From assembly GCA_037447655.1 (NCBI GenBank), contig JBBHKE010000813.1, forward strand, positions 124,001-188,000: a DNA stretch of 64,000 nt. Reading direction: 5' to 3'. Every line of letters starts with the position of its first letter. Within the stretch, counting starts at the first letter, position 1. A program made the translations under genes and the position numbers. The notes under the pieces are model-generated. The model saw only the letters and a list, made by a program, of their open reading frames with translations, ran no database searches and was not told the DNA's origin. Shown here in pieces: positions 43,848 through 55,057 of this stretch. Source of the DNA: Zygnema cylindricum. Its lineage: Eukaryota; Streptophyta; Zygnematophyceae; Zygnematales; Zygnemataceae.

Positions 43848-44735
43848 TGAAATTCGGTGGTCTCCATTATCCCACAGAATGAGCAGCCTATGTAAAGCCT
43901 CTATGATAATATTTGACCCTTTCACTTTCCCACTGAATAAGTGCCGCCCAGGCACACAAATATCCTGACCACCCTCACCTCTTTGAAAACAAGACTCTAT
44001 TGAGTCAAACACAAAAAAAATAATTGAATTTGTTCCCCTGAGCAGTAAGTTATGGCTGGCCAAAGATGGCCTATAAATACAAAAGGTCACCTGGAGAGAG
44101 GCGCCTCAAACACGCTAAGTCCCTTAACTCCTACTCACAACTACTTACTACTCTACCCTCGGCCAATCAAAAGGGTGTATAGTACAAGAAGGTACAGTGG
44201 CCGATTCTACTTCTTGTACGGCCATTGTACAACATGGCCTTCTTGTTGACACTTGTCAACATGAGAGCCATCGTTCCTCCTCCCATCATATCGGTGCCAA
44301 TGATGTGGCGCCACGTGGCACAACGCACCGCTTTGTTCAAAATCCGACAAATATTCATTCGGGTTTGGCGGGGGCGACGACGTCCGTTTGATCATGTATT
44401 TTAAACGGTTAAATTCGCGTCCGCGAGCGTCGTTTGACTATAGATGTCGTTTCGTCAATTTTGGTATGATTTAATAAAAGTGACGTTTTGCGTAACACTT
44501 TAAATACATAGAAATCTGAATACGTGTATCGTTTCGTTAAATCCATAATGCTTAAGGCCTATGTCTAGGTAGGACTTCGTGGACCAAAGTAATCTGGTTT
44601 AGGGTAACATTTTCGCAATCAGTCAATCTGTCTACCTGTTTCTTTCTGACTATGGCGGCAGCCATGGTGACACTCTCTCGTTTTTCACTCTTGAGTCTAA
44701 ATCAAGAAGTGAATATTAATAACTTCTTTTTATCA
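43848..44735 (-). repeat. Copia W 3' LTR (888 bp)
   Basis: Element-strand ends TGATAAAAAG (44735) and GAATTTCA (43848). It follows a polypurine tract (GAATTAAGGGGAG on minus). It is nearly identical over long stretches to 53236-54129, for example both contain 'ggcctataaatacaaaaggt' on plus. CCGGG borders it on the left (43843-43847) and borders the partner LTR on the right (54130-54134). Antisense tRNA-like module at about 44545-44613. Confidence 0.92.
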
Positions 44736-46078
44736 CTCCCCTTAATTCTTATTCAACTTTTAATTTCAGTCCACAATTTTCTCTGCATAATTTTAACTTA
44801 GGAGAAGGTACCGGTTTTGTCATCACGTCTGCAATCAACTCTTTGTCACTTTTGTGAACCACTTTAATTATTTTATTCTCAACTTTCTTTTTTGACAAAG
44901 CTTAGTCTTATATCTATATGTTTAGCTTTGAAATGGTGTTTTGGATTAGCCGCGATAGAGATAGCCGCTTCATTATCACAAAAGACATTCTGAGTCCCAG
45001 ATTTCATGAACCCAAGTTCTTTGAATAGAGATTTGACCCACATTAATCCTTTAATGGCTGCACATGAAGCCATGTATTCAGCCTCGATAGTGGACTGAGC
45101 AAGTACTTTCTGTTGTTTGCTACTCCAACAACATGTACCAGATCTAGTTTGGCAACACATATCCAATTGTACATCGTCTCAAAGGCACATCCCCATAACT
45201 AACATCACACTAAGTGGTGATGTCAGTGTGCTCCCCTCCCAAATGCAACCATAATTCCCTTGTTCCCACCCAATATCTCATCACTCTTTTGGCTGTTTCC
45301 CAGTCTCTTTTCCTAGGTTCATTTAGACTTCTACTGAGAACGCCTAAAAGTGCAGCTATGTCCGGACGTGTACAATTTATAAAGTAAATTAAATTGCCTA
45401 CAATTTGCATATAAGGAATTCCTTCTATAAACCTCTTTTCTTCCTCATCCATCTTATCATTCAAAATCAATATCCCTCCCTCTTCACTCCCCTCCGATAC
45501 TTTCTTTAGATCCATAGGAGTGGTACACCCATTTGCTTTCAACATCTGAAACTTTTGTAGCATATTACTGATAGCTTATTTCTGAGTGAGTTTATTAATT
45601 CTATTCCCTCTATCCCTCTCCATTTAAATCCCCGAAATATATTTTGGCTTGCCGAGATCTTTCATGTCAAACTGTCTTCTCAAATCTTGTTTGAGTTTGT
45701 TAATTTAATTTAAGGACTTGCTTAAGACTAACAAATCATCAACATAAATAGCAATAAATATCACTTTATTTTCATCCTCAAATATATATATGGAGTGATT
45801 TGAACTTATTCTAATCTATCGCAAACCTGTCAAAAATTTGTCCAATTTTATGTTCCATTGCCGCAAGGCTTGCTTAAGGCTATAAAGTGATTTTATTATT
45901 TTTCACACCTTGTTTTTTTCTCTACTTTCCACGAATCCTTTCAGTTGGCTCATGTAGATTTCTTCTTCTAACTTTGTGTAAGAAGGCGGTCTTAATATCC
46001 ATCTTGTGTATTTCCATATTCTCTGCTGCGGCTAAACATAAGAGGATTCTGACAGAAGGGGATCAGACTACGGGCGAA
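44736..46078 (-). pseudogene. Copia W RNase H and RT C-terminal half
   Basis: RNase H pieces at 44879-45166 (STIEAEYMASCAAIKGL, FCDNEAAISIAANPKHHFK) and 45210-45563 (CTTPMDLKKVSEGSEEGG, FINCTRPDIAALLGVLSRSL). The RT palm is decayed at 45580-46080. The RT frame is interrupted at 46083 by a solo LTR, between ETF and SPVV of the conserved block. Confidence 0.88.
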
Positions 46079-46083
46079 AAGGT

Positions 46084-47255
46084 TGTTGATATTTGAGTAT
46101 TTTCTAGGTCTGTATTATAATAGGAAAAATGTAGAGGCGGTCTACCTCTAACTCCCTTCACTAAGCCCCCACACTTGTTGTAGTCACTGAAGGCTGGGTA
46201 GGGTGATAGAGCCATGGCTGCCTAAATTTTTGTAGCACACAGTTAGCAGAAAATAGATGGGTTTACTAAAACTATTGACGGACCCAGGAATAGATCCTGG
46301 TACTTGCCGTCCATCAACATAGCCGTTAGCTTTGTCCGTTTAGTCTAGGACTAGTGCTAGGACGTATGCGGTTTGATAACTATATAAATCTGTACGTGTA
46401 GACGAATTCATTTAACGGCGCGAATAGATTCTTAGCACATAGATACAATTTAGAGTAGTACGATTTATCGTACTTCACGAAACTAATACAGCGCATTTGT
46501 TTTGTCGGCGAAACAAATACCGCCCACATATTTTCGACGCGGAGAATTAAATGCTGGATTTAATCGACGGCCATGGTACGAGCCGAGATTCCGAAATGGC
46601 CGCCTTGGCGTTTTGTGACGCCGCCACTCCGGATGACACGTGGAAATGCGCTGGAGGATTGCGGAATCTCCGGAGCGCAAGATAACAAGTTTGGATGTGA
46701 CATTTGTCACCTGTATGGTCCTGTCGTACAGTTTCCGTACAGAAAGTACTCCGGCGCCTGTACTTTTATGTACGGTACAGTCCTGTGATTGGCCTCGTAC
46801 TTCAGTAGAAGGGGTTTAGAAAGGGACTAGAACTTAGAATATTTCTGGTAGGTAGATGCCTCTCCCAGAGAGCACCTTGTATAAATGGCAAACTTTGGCC
46901 AGCCATAACTATTAAATCAGTTGACCAAATTCAATGATTCTTGTTGCTGCGGACTCAGGGGAGTCCAAGCTACACAGAGATGTAGTCGATGAGAGCCTTT
47001 GCCTGCCTTGGTAGCTGCATTTCTTAGGGAAAGTCAAAGTGGGTGAATGTGTCCAAATCTCATATTCTAACTTTGCATTCTGTGGTGGAACTGAGCACAC
47101 AGAAAGTGTTATTTCACAAGGGTGAATTTATATTGGGGTTCTGATTGTCAAAGGGTCAGTCAATTGGGTTTATATCAAGTTGGAGTAGGCACTATCCAGA
47201 TTAGCGTCCTTTAGACCTGCGAATTTTGTGTGGCAATGGAGCCCATAGAATTTCA
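46084..47255 (+). repeat. Solo Copia LTR with perfect AAGGT duplication (1172 bp)
   Basis: Starts TGTTGATATTTGAG and ends GAATTTCA; AAGGT lies on both sides (46079-46083 and 47256-47260). TATAAAT is at 46880-46886. A minus-strand tRNA-like module lies at about 46270-46360 with TTTT on the minus strand. The interrupted Copia W RT reads on across the site (EETF / SPVV). This is a textbook solo LTR. Confidence 0.95.
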
Positions 47256-47260
47256 AAGGT

Positions 47261-48549
47261 TTCTTCATAATCTTTTTCTTCTTTCTGAGTATAACCTTTA
47301 GCGACTAACCTAGCCTTATATCTTTCAATGGTATTATATGGGCTTACTTTAAGCTTAAAAACCCAGTTACATCAAATCGGTTTTCTTTCCGGTGGACAAT
47401 CTACCAACTCCCATGTATTCGCTCTCATGATTGAGGCCATTTTTTCATTAATGGTAGTGATCTACCGTCTGCTTTCTGTGGTATTTATGGCCTCTAAGTA
47501 TGTCTGAGGTTCTTTTGGGTGAGACATCTTTGTGAGTTTGTTATTTATATGTCTTTCTTAAAGTCGTTTACTACTTCTTTTTCCTCCTTCAAAATCAAAC
47601 GCCGGTAAAGAAGGCATCTTCGGGTTTCGGTTAGGAAGATTTTCATCTCCCCTATCTTCCAATTCCGGTGTTTGATCAAGTTTCTCATTGGTTTCCACTT
47701 CGAATCGTGGTGTTACCTCGGATGTTGTCATTTCGTCCTTCTCCTTTGGCACATATGCAGATTTTTCCTTCTCCCCGTCTTCTTTCTCTTTATTTCCCAA
47801 GTCAAAGTCAGAATACTGACCCGATTCAAATCTTATTTTGACTTTTTTGTTATATTTGAATGGATCAATAAACTTTAGTTCATTCATCACCACTATGTGT
47901 TTTACCAAAATCATATCTCTCTTTTTCAAGTCATACACTTGATATCCTTTTGTGTTCTCATCATATCCTACAAGATATCATGGTTTCCCTCTTCCCTCCA
48001 ACTTCCCTTTAGTCTTATCGTAATCTAAACTGTAGACTTGACTTCCAAACAATCTCAAACTAGACAAATCAGGTTTTCTTTCCGTCCACCTTTCATACGA
48101 AAGTTCCTCTTTCTTTGCCGAAGTTAACACTCTATTTTAAATGAAGTTAGCATAGTTCATAGACTCAGCCCAAAACTAAAATCGTATTCATTTATTAGAT
48201 AGCATACTTCTGGACATATCTCATAAAGTTCTATTCACTCTTTTTGCTACTCCATTTTGTTTCGGATTATTATGAACGGTTTTCTCATGATGGATTCTTT
48301 TTTTTTTAAGAAATTCTTTAAATTCTTTTTAGGTGTATTCTTTCCCATTATCACTTCTTATCTCTTTTATTGAGGTTTCATGTAATTTTTCACTCTATAC
48401 TTTGTATTCTTTGAAACATCTTAGAACCTCTAACTTATGTCTAAAGAAGTATACATTAGTGTATCTAGACCAATCATCTGTAATGGTTAGCATCCATCTT
48501 TTCCCCCCATGTGAAGCATACCTAGTTGGTCCCCAAACATCAATGTGAA
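47261..48549 (-). pseudogene. Copia W RT start, linker and integrase remnants
   Basis: RT start with QKEEKDYEETF at 47261-47330. The linker frame 47558-47938 carries YDLKKRDMILVKHIVVM and LPAFDFEGGKRSSKRL. 47940-48549 holds integrase sequence in many broken frames (plus-strand complements of WSEKLHET- and NGGEYT-like stretches). Heavily mutated. Confidence 0.8.
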
Positions 48550-49340
48550 CTAGATCTTATATTTTCTCTCTTCTAAATGTGGATGCCTTTGGGAATGGGA
48601 GTCTATAAATCTTCCCTTAGGCACATCCAATACAATCATCTGAGATCTCATCATCTTCAAACTTTTTTTCTTCATTTTTTTTAATCTATCTAGATGCACA
48701 TGACCTAACCTATTGTGCCAAAGCATAATATCACTTTCACACGAGTAGAGAACAATCATTTCATTGCAAAGTACAATTCTGAAAATTTGTTGACTACATT
48801 TTTCAGCTATGAAAAAATTCTCATTATCAAAGCTAGTTGTGAAGATTCCTTACTTGGTTCCTTTTTCGAACTCTTTTTCATCTAGAACAGCTGTAGAAAC
48901 TGACTCTTGCTAAGTTATGGAATGTAAAGAACATATGAGAGTATTAAAATTGAAGCATTTTCATCAACTAGAACTTTTAAATCATCTGATTTAACAAGAC
49001 TTGTGGTTTCTACTCTACTATTTCCGTACTCAATCTCAATTGTTGGAATTTTCCTCAATTTAGTAAACCACCTCTTATCCTTGCACATATGCACTGAGGC
49101 CTCCGCGTCTATGATCCACCCATCCTCAGGTGGATCCCTCTTACCTCATAAAGCACACCTGTGTCTCATTGGAATGTGGGCATGCTTCTCTGTGGTTTTC
49201 CGATTAAGGAAAAGCTTCTCAAGCTCCTCTTCCGATTCAGTTACTTCATCTTCTTCCTCGTCATGAACTTGAGTCAGAAAAGCCTTTTTCTTTCATCCAT
49301 CTCTAAAATAACCTTATCCATCTTTTAGTCGAAGATCTCT
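48550..49340 (-). pseudogene. Copia pre-integrase domain and protease remnant
   Basis: 48550-48759 reads DIMLWHNRLGHVHLDRLKKM. Further up, the protease region gives WIIDAEASVHMCKDKRWF (about 49085-49135) with DAE in place of DSG, and WFTKLRKIPTIEIEYGN. Dead. Confidence 0.82.
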
Positions 49341-50307
49341 AAGTTTGACATAATCTGCCATAATGTCTTGGTTTCTTGCAAAAGTGACATAGTCCACCTT
49401 GAGGAGCTCCTCTCCCCTGTCGCTCAAATCTGCCATCTCCTTGTCTTCTCCTCCAAACTTTCGATAGTGATCCTTTCCCTTTTCCTAATCACGCTTCTGC
49501 CAATCACATCCTGCATCCAATATTAGAACACTTGGACTTTTTCTCCTAGGTTCTATGGCACTCTCTTTTACTAAAATCATCCCCCACTGTATCATCCAAA
49601 TTCTAATTGCTATCACCTACATCCTGCAACTGATTAATGATATTCTCATACACTTTAGATAGTTTCATTATCAATGTATTTACTATTTGTATCTCAGACC
49701 GTGGGTTACTTACGCTCTCTAGTTCTCCAAATAATGCTCCTAAGGCATTGCAATAGTCATTCATACTTCCTCCCTTGTAAGTATAAGCTGAAATCATATT
49801 TTGTGCCAGTTGTTGCTACTGCAATGACCCACTCTTATATTTGTTTACAAGAGATACCCAAATCTAAGAGGAAAATCTTACATGCTTAAGGGGAATGGCA
49901 ATACCATTCACTACACTTTTGAGAATTAAGAGCTTAGCAACCTCGTTCTTATAGTTCTAATTTTCATATTCTGACCGTTCGGTCTGACTCCCTATCATCA
50001 TTGCTATTGCTGGTGGTGCTGTTGCCATATCATCCTTGACAATGGAGTCCCTCAAGAAGTTACTTCTTCTTTTTCTCCTTCCATGATTATTTCCTCCCCT
50101 TCCTTGTCATCGTTCGTGATGGTGGCTAATGTTTTGGCAGCTGTTGTGACGGAGGTGTCACAAAAACATGTTTCTCCAAACCTAGGTGGAGGTGGGCATC
50201 CAATTTGCCCGGACACTATGCCCCATAGGTGCTTCTCAAAAAATTTCCCCTCCATCATCATTTCCCAATAAAAGAATTATGATCCATTGAATATAGACAC
50301 CCTATAA
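49341..50307 (-). pseudogene. Copia Gag with zinc-knuckle remnant
   Basis: 49603-49797 contains YKGGSMNDYCNALGALFGELE and NTLIMKLSKVYENI. 50052-50261 contains MMMEGKFFEKHLWGIVSGQIG (Gag N-terminal region). A zinc-knuckle remnant lies at about 49370-49390. Many stops. It adjoins the LTR at 50323 through the primer-binding site. Confidence 0.82.
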
Positions 50308-50322
50308 GGTGGGCCCATAACC
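50308..50322 (-). promoter_or_regulatory. Primer-binding site matching plant initiator tRNA-Met anticodon arm, 15 of 15
   Basis: Minus strand GGTTATGGGCCCACC directly follows the LTR end. It is the exact complement of GGUGGGCCCAUAACC, the anticodon arm of plant initiator tRNA-Met. Priming from the tRNA interior is known for Drosophila copia and yeast Ty5. The ATG inside it is in frame with Gag (MGPPYRVS). Confidence 0.85.
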
Positions 50323-51214
50323 TAAAATTCTATGATCTCCATTATCCAACAGTATGAGCAGCCTATGTAAAGCCTTTAGGATAATATTTGCCCCTTCTAC
50401 TCTCCCACTGAATAGGTGCCGACTAGGCACACAAATACTTTGACCATCCTCACCATATGAGGACAAGACTCCCCTGAGTCAAAAGCAAAAAAATCACTGA
50501 ATTTGCTCCCTTGAGAAGTAAGTTATGGCTGGCCAAAGATGGCCTATAAATACATAAGTTCACTTGGAGAGTGGCCCCCCAAACACGTTGTCCCTGCACT
50601 CCTACTCACAGCTACCTATTACTATACCTTAGACCAATCAAAATAGTGTATATTACAAGAAGGTATAGTGGCCGATTGTACTTATTATACAGCCATTGTA
50701 CAACATGGCCTTTTGGTTGACACTTGTCACCTTGGGAGCCATCGTTCCTCCTCATATTTTTTCCAACATCCAATGATATGGCGCCACATGGCACAGCGCG
50801 CCCCTATGTTCGAAAGCGGCCAAAGATTTACTTGGGTTTGGCGGCCGCGACGACGTCCGTCTGATCATATATTTTACACGGTGAGATTCACGTCCGCGAG
50901 CGCCGTTGTCTATATGTGTTGTTTCGTCAATTTGGTATCTTTGAGTGAAAGTGACATCCAGTGACATTTTAAATAAATATCGAACCACATATGTGTATGG
51001 TTTCGTTAACGCCTTAATTGATAAGGCGTACTACTGCATTGTAGGCCGCAGACCAAAGATCAAATTTGGTCTAGGGCAATATTTTGGTCATCTGTCAGTC
51101 TGTCTACCTGTTCTACCTTTTTCTTTTTGACTATGGGGAAAGCCATAGTGACTCTCTCTCTCTTCTCTCTAGATTCTAAATTATGAAGTGAATTTCACTT
51201 ACTTCTTTTCAACA
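50323..51214 (-). repeat. Copia LTR, third copy inside the W locus
   Basis: Same LTR family as 43848-44735 and 53236-54129 but visibly more diverged from them than they are from each other. Starts TGTTGAAAAGAAG at 51214. Antisense tRNA-like module at 51015-51085. It is the 5' LTR of the Gag at 49341-50307. Confidence 0.88.
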
Positions 51215-51391
51215 AAGGGAAAGGGTAAGGGAGAGGGATAGGGAGAGATGTTTTTTTTTTACTATGGGGGTAGCCATAGTGACTCTCTCTCTCTCTTCTC
51301 TCTAGATTCTAAATTATGAAGTGAATTTTAATTACTTCTTTTCAACAAAGGGAAAGGGTAAGGGAGAGGGATAGAGAGAGATAGTGGCAGA
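51130..51391. repeat. 131-bp tandem duplication at an LTR edge
   Basis: 51130-51260 and 51261-51391 are near-identical, covering the LTR start plus the flanking 'aaagggaaagggtaaggg'. The duplication postdates the insertion. Confidence 0.85.
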
Positions 51392-51896
51392 TCGAGAGGG
51401 TGAGAGAGAGGGAGAGATAGTTGTAGATCGATAGGGTGAGGGAGAGGGGGGGTATAAGGTAAAAGGAGAGAATGTGTCATATTCAGAAGGTGAGAAAGAG
51501 AGGGAGAGTGGAAGGTACAGGGAAACGGGGAGGGAGAGATAGCGACAAATCGAGGGAGGGGGAGAGGGAGAGAGAGGGGGGTGAAAATAGTGCGGTAGAT
51601 CTAGAGGGTGGGAGGGAAGGGGCAAGGGAGAGGGATAGGGAGAGATAGCGGCAAATCAAAAAGGTGAGGGAGAGGAGGGATACCAGTAGATCAAGAGGGT
51701 AAGGGAGAGGGAGAGTATCAGGTAAAGGGAGAGAATGCGGCATATTGTGAGGGTGAGAGAGAGAGGGAGAGGGGAAAGGAGAGGAAAAAGGGGAGGGAGA
51801 GATAGCGACAAATCGAGGGAGGGGGAGAGGGAGAGAGAAAGGGGGATGAAAATAGTGCGGTAGATCGAGAGGGTGAGAGAGAAAGTTGTAGAAACT
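51215..51896. repeat. GA-rich low-complexity tract
   Basis: Purine-rich repeats built from GGGAGAGGGAGAGATAG-like pieces and 'agatcgagagggtgag'. No gene; minus-strand frames are Pro/Ser/Leu-rich artefacts. Confidence 0.92.
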
Positions 51897-53011
51897 AATG
51901 GTCTTTTTAAAGTATTTTCTAGGTCTGAATAGAAATAAGAAAGAAGCCGAGGCAGTCTATCTCTAACTTCTCTCTCCAACTTCTCAAACTTGTCGCAGTC
52001 ACTGAGAAATTGGAGAAGGAGCTAGAGATATGGCTACATAGGCTATCGAGAGGTTTACGTGAAATATATATTTTAGTTAGGGGTTTAATTTACTAAAAGA
52101 TATGTGTCAGCGACAGGATTTGATCCTGGTACCTGTCGGCCGTCAGACAGCCAGTAGCCGGTAGCCTTAGCCGTTAAGTCTAGGAGTAGTGTTATATACT
52201 ATATGGTTTGATAATTACTTAAACATTTATACGTAGGATAGTTCATTTAACTGTAACTTATTACGGGAGACATATATCCAGTAAATGTAAAAGTACGGAT
52301 TTCGGTACGGATAAGAAACCAATACCGCGCATTTGATTCTTTAGTGAAACGAATACCGCGCATGTATTTATTACGGCTACGATTAAATGTGAATTTAATC
52401 GAACGGCCGGAATTAACGTCGAGATCACGGAAGAGGATTTCGACGGTTTGTGGTCATCGCCACATCGGCTGACACGCGGCGGAATGACATTGGATCGCGG
52501 CATCTCCGAGGATTAAGGGAGCGAATCCGGACATACCACGTGTCGACATTTAGGCCATGTCGTACAATGGCCATACAGAAAGTACACCGGCAGCTGTACT
52601 TTTGTGTACGAAATTGAAATCTGATTGGCTCCGTACATCAGTAGATAGAGTATGTGAGAGAGATAGGACTTAGAAAAATTAGAAGATAGGACCCCCTCTC
52701 CCAGAGAGCTTCTGTACAAAAGGTCAACTTTGACCATCCATAACTTACTGCTCATGGGAGCAAATTCAGAGATTCTTTTTGCTATCGACTCAAGGGAGTC
52801 TTGTCTTCACAAGGGTGAAGTTGGTGAAAGTTTTTTTTTGCCAAGGTGGCAGTTATTTTTGCTAAAACAGCCATGGCTCTAGCTTCCTCTCCAATTTCTC
52901 AGTGACTGCGACAAGTTTGAGAGTTGGAGAGAGAAGTTAGAGGTAGACTGCCTCGACTTCTTTATTTCTATTCAGACCTAGAAAATACTTAAAAAACCAT
53001 TAATTTCTACA
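51897..53011. repeat. Fold-back structure derived from a Copia LTR
   Basis: The left part (51897-52866) is a plus-strand LTR starting TGTAGAAACT, with the GTAC core and a minus-strand tRNA-like module (52100-52190). Instead of the LTR end, 52869-53011 is an inverted copy of the LTR's first ~140 bp, ending TTTCTACA. The whole 1.1-kb unit thus has ~140-bp terminal inverted repeats with TG...CA ends. Confidence 0.75.
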
Positions 53012-53220
53012 ACTTCCTTGTCATCCTTCGTGATAGTGGCTGATGTTTTAAAAGCTGTTGTGACGGAGGTGCCAGAAAAACGTGTTTTTCCAAACCCTGG
53101 TGGAGGTGGGCATCGAATTTGACCGACACTATGCCCCATAGGTACTTCTCAAAAAGTTCTCCCTCCATCATCATTTCCCAATGAACAAAGTGTGATCTAA
53201 TATATAAAGGCACCCTAGAG
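53012..53220 (-). pseudogene. Copia W Gag N-terminal fragment
   Basis: Reads MGPPSRVPLYIRSHFVHWEM, then EGELFEKYLWGIVS. A frame of 111 codons runs from within the LTR (53342) through the primer-binding site into Gag. Cut at 53011 by the fold-back LTR. Confidence 0.82.
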
Positions 53221-53235
53221 GGTGGGCCCATAACT
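53221..53235 (-). promoter_or_regulatory. Copia W primer-binding site (14 of 15 to initiator tRNA-Met complement)
   Basis: Minus strand AGTTATGGGCCCACC immediately after the LTR end TTTCA. The embedded ATG starts MGPPSRVP, in frame with Gag. Confidence 0.82.
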
Positions 53236-54129
53236 TGAAATTTTGTGGTCTTTATTAAGCCACAAATGAGCACCCAATGTAAAGCCTCTAGGATAATATT
53301 TGACCATTTCACTTTCCCACTGAATAAGTTCTGCCCAGGCACATAAATATTCTAAGCACTCTCACCCTTGTGAGGACAAGATTCCTTTGAGTCAAATGCA
53401 AAAAGAATCACTGAATTTGCTCCCCTGATAAGTACGTTATGGCTAGCCAAAGATGGCCTATAAATACAAAAGGTCACCTGGAGAGAGGCGCCTCAAACAC
53501 GCTAAGTCCCTTAACTCTCACAACTACTTATTACTCTACCCTCGGCCAATCAAAAGGGTGTATAGTACAAGAAGGTATAGTGGCCGATTCTACTTTTTGT
53601 ACGGCCATTGTACAACATGGCCTTCTTGTTGACACTTGCCAACATCGAAGCCATCGTTCCTCCTCCCATCTTTTCCGGCGTCCTATGATGTGGCACCACG
53701 TGGCACAGCGCACCGCTATGTTCAAAATCCGACAAATATTCATTCCGGTTGAGCGAAAGCGACGACGTCCGTTCGATCATGTATTTTACACAGTTAGATT
53801 TGCGTCCGCGAGCGCTGTTTGACTATAGATGTCGTTTCGTCAATTTTGGTATGATTTAATGAAAGTGACGTTTTGCGTAACACTTTAAATACATAGCAAA
53901 CTGAATACGTATGCCATTTCGTTAACGCCATAAAGGTTAAGGCGTACGTCTAAGTAATACTTCATAGTCCTAAGTTCAAATCTGGTTTAGGGCAACATTT
54001 TGGCAATTTATCAATTTGTCTGCCTGTTTGTTTGTTTCTTTCTAACTATGGTGGCAGCCATGGTGACTCTCTCTCTCTTCACTCTAGAGTCTTAATTAAA
54101 AAGTGAATATTAATTACTTCTTTTCAACA
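53236..54129 (-). repeat. Copia W 5' LTR (894 bp)
   Basis: Partner of 43848-44735. Starts TGTTGAAAAGAAG at 54129; CCGGG follows (54130-54134), matching the left flank of the 3' LTR. Antisense tRNA-like module at about 53935-54001 with GTTCAAATC (53974-53982) and TTTT. Confidence 0.92.
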
Positions 54130-54855
54130 CCGGGGAATCGACTGTGCACGATGTTATATCGATGACGTGATTATCTTCCCCAAGACCTTCGAGGAGCACT
54201 TCGAGCATATACAGATGGTCCTGCGGGCGCTCGAAGCAGCAGGCTTGTCACCCGGGGAAGAGTATTTTTGGGGTGCACAAAATAATTTACCTGGGACATG
54301 AAGTAACTCGCGAGACTGTGGGTCCCCATATGGTCAAGGCGGCAGCCCTTGACGCTCTTCCTCCACCTTAGAACATCCCGGCCATTCGCACCTTCCTTGG
54401 TCTGGCTAACTACTTTTGGAGGTTTTTTCCTGAATTCAACAGCCATGCCCAACCTTTGAACCATTTATTATGGAACAACCAAGAATGGCAGTGAGCGAAA
54501 GAGCAACAAATCTCCTTCTTGATTTTGATAGATGCCCTCAAGCATCACCCCGTGCTCCGAATGCCCGATCACAAGAGACCCTTCCTCTTTTACACAGATT
54601 GAAGCCGGTTTGGATTGGGAGTTGTTTTGGCACAATTCAATGATGCAGGGGCAGTGTATGTTGTCGCTTACGACAGCAGGAGCAATAGTCGAGCGGAAGA
54701 AAATTATAGCAGTTATCACGGAGAGCTCCTCGCAGCGGTTTGGGCAATTGAACATTTGAGGCCTTATTTGTACGGGATACGATTAACACTGATTACGGAT
54801 CATCAGCCGCTCAAATGGATTATGGAAAATAGTAAGTTAACCGGCAAGCTGGCCA
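54130..54855 (+). pseudogene. Gypsy element 2 RT palm and RNase H (segment 3 of 4)
   Basis: Begins GIDCARCYIDDVIIF with YIDD at 54155-54166, then FEEHFEHIQMVLRALEAAGL. Frameshifts follow, then an RNase H frame (54615-54908) with VVAYDSRSNSRAEENYSSYH, GELLAAVWAIEHLRPYLYG and LITDHQPLKWIMEN. It is cut after GKLA at 54855 by Copia D and continues as RWVLILHEYDF at 56947. The join with 43847 is exact at codon level. Confidence 0.92.
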
Positions 54856-55057
54856 TGTTGGTTTTGGAAAGCTTTCACTCTGAGCATATTAGGAGGGTGG
54901 AAATATAGATTTATAGGAACACGCGTCGTCGTTTGAAACACAGTGCAGGTTTTCGATTGGTATCGACACCAGCATGTACATGTCACACATAAAGTGGAAC
55001 AACCCAGCTGCGACGTAGACAAAACAAGCGCTGCTACGGTAATCTTTGATAGGATCT
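54856..55057 (+). repeat. Copia D 5' LTR, truncated
   Basis: Starts TGTTGGTTTTGG. Matches the first ~200 bp of 55994-56941, then breaks off. Preceded by GGCCA; the 3' LTR is followed by CGCCA. Confidence 0.88.

Noticed and set aside
51332-51979. Ser/Pro/Leu-rich minus-strand frames
   Set aside because: Translation of a GA-rich low-complexity tract.
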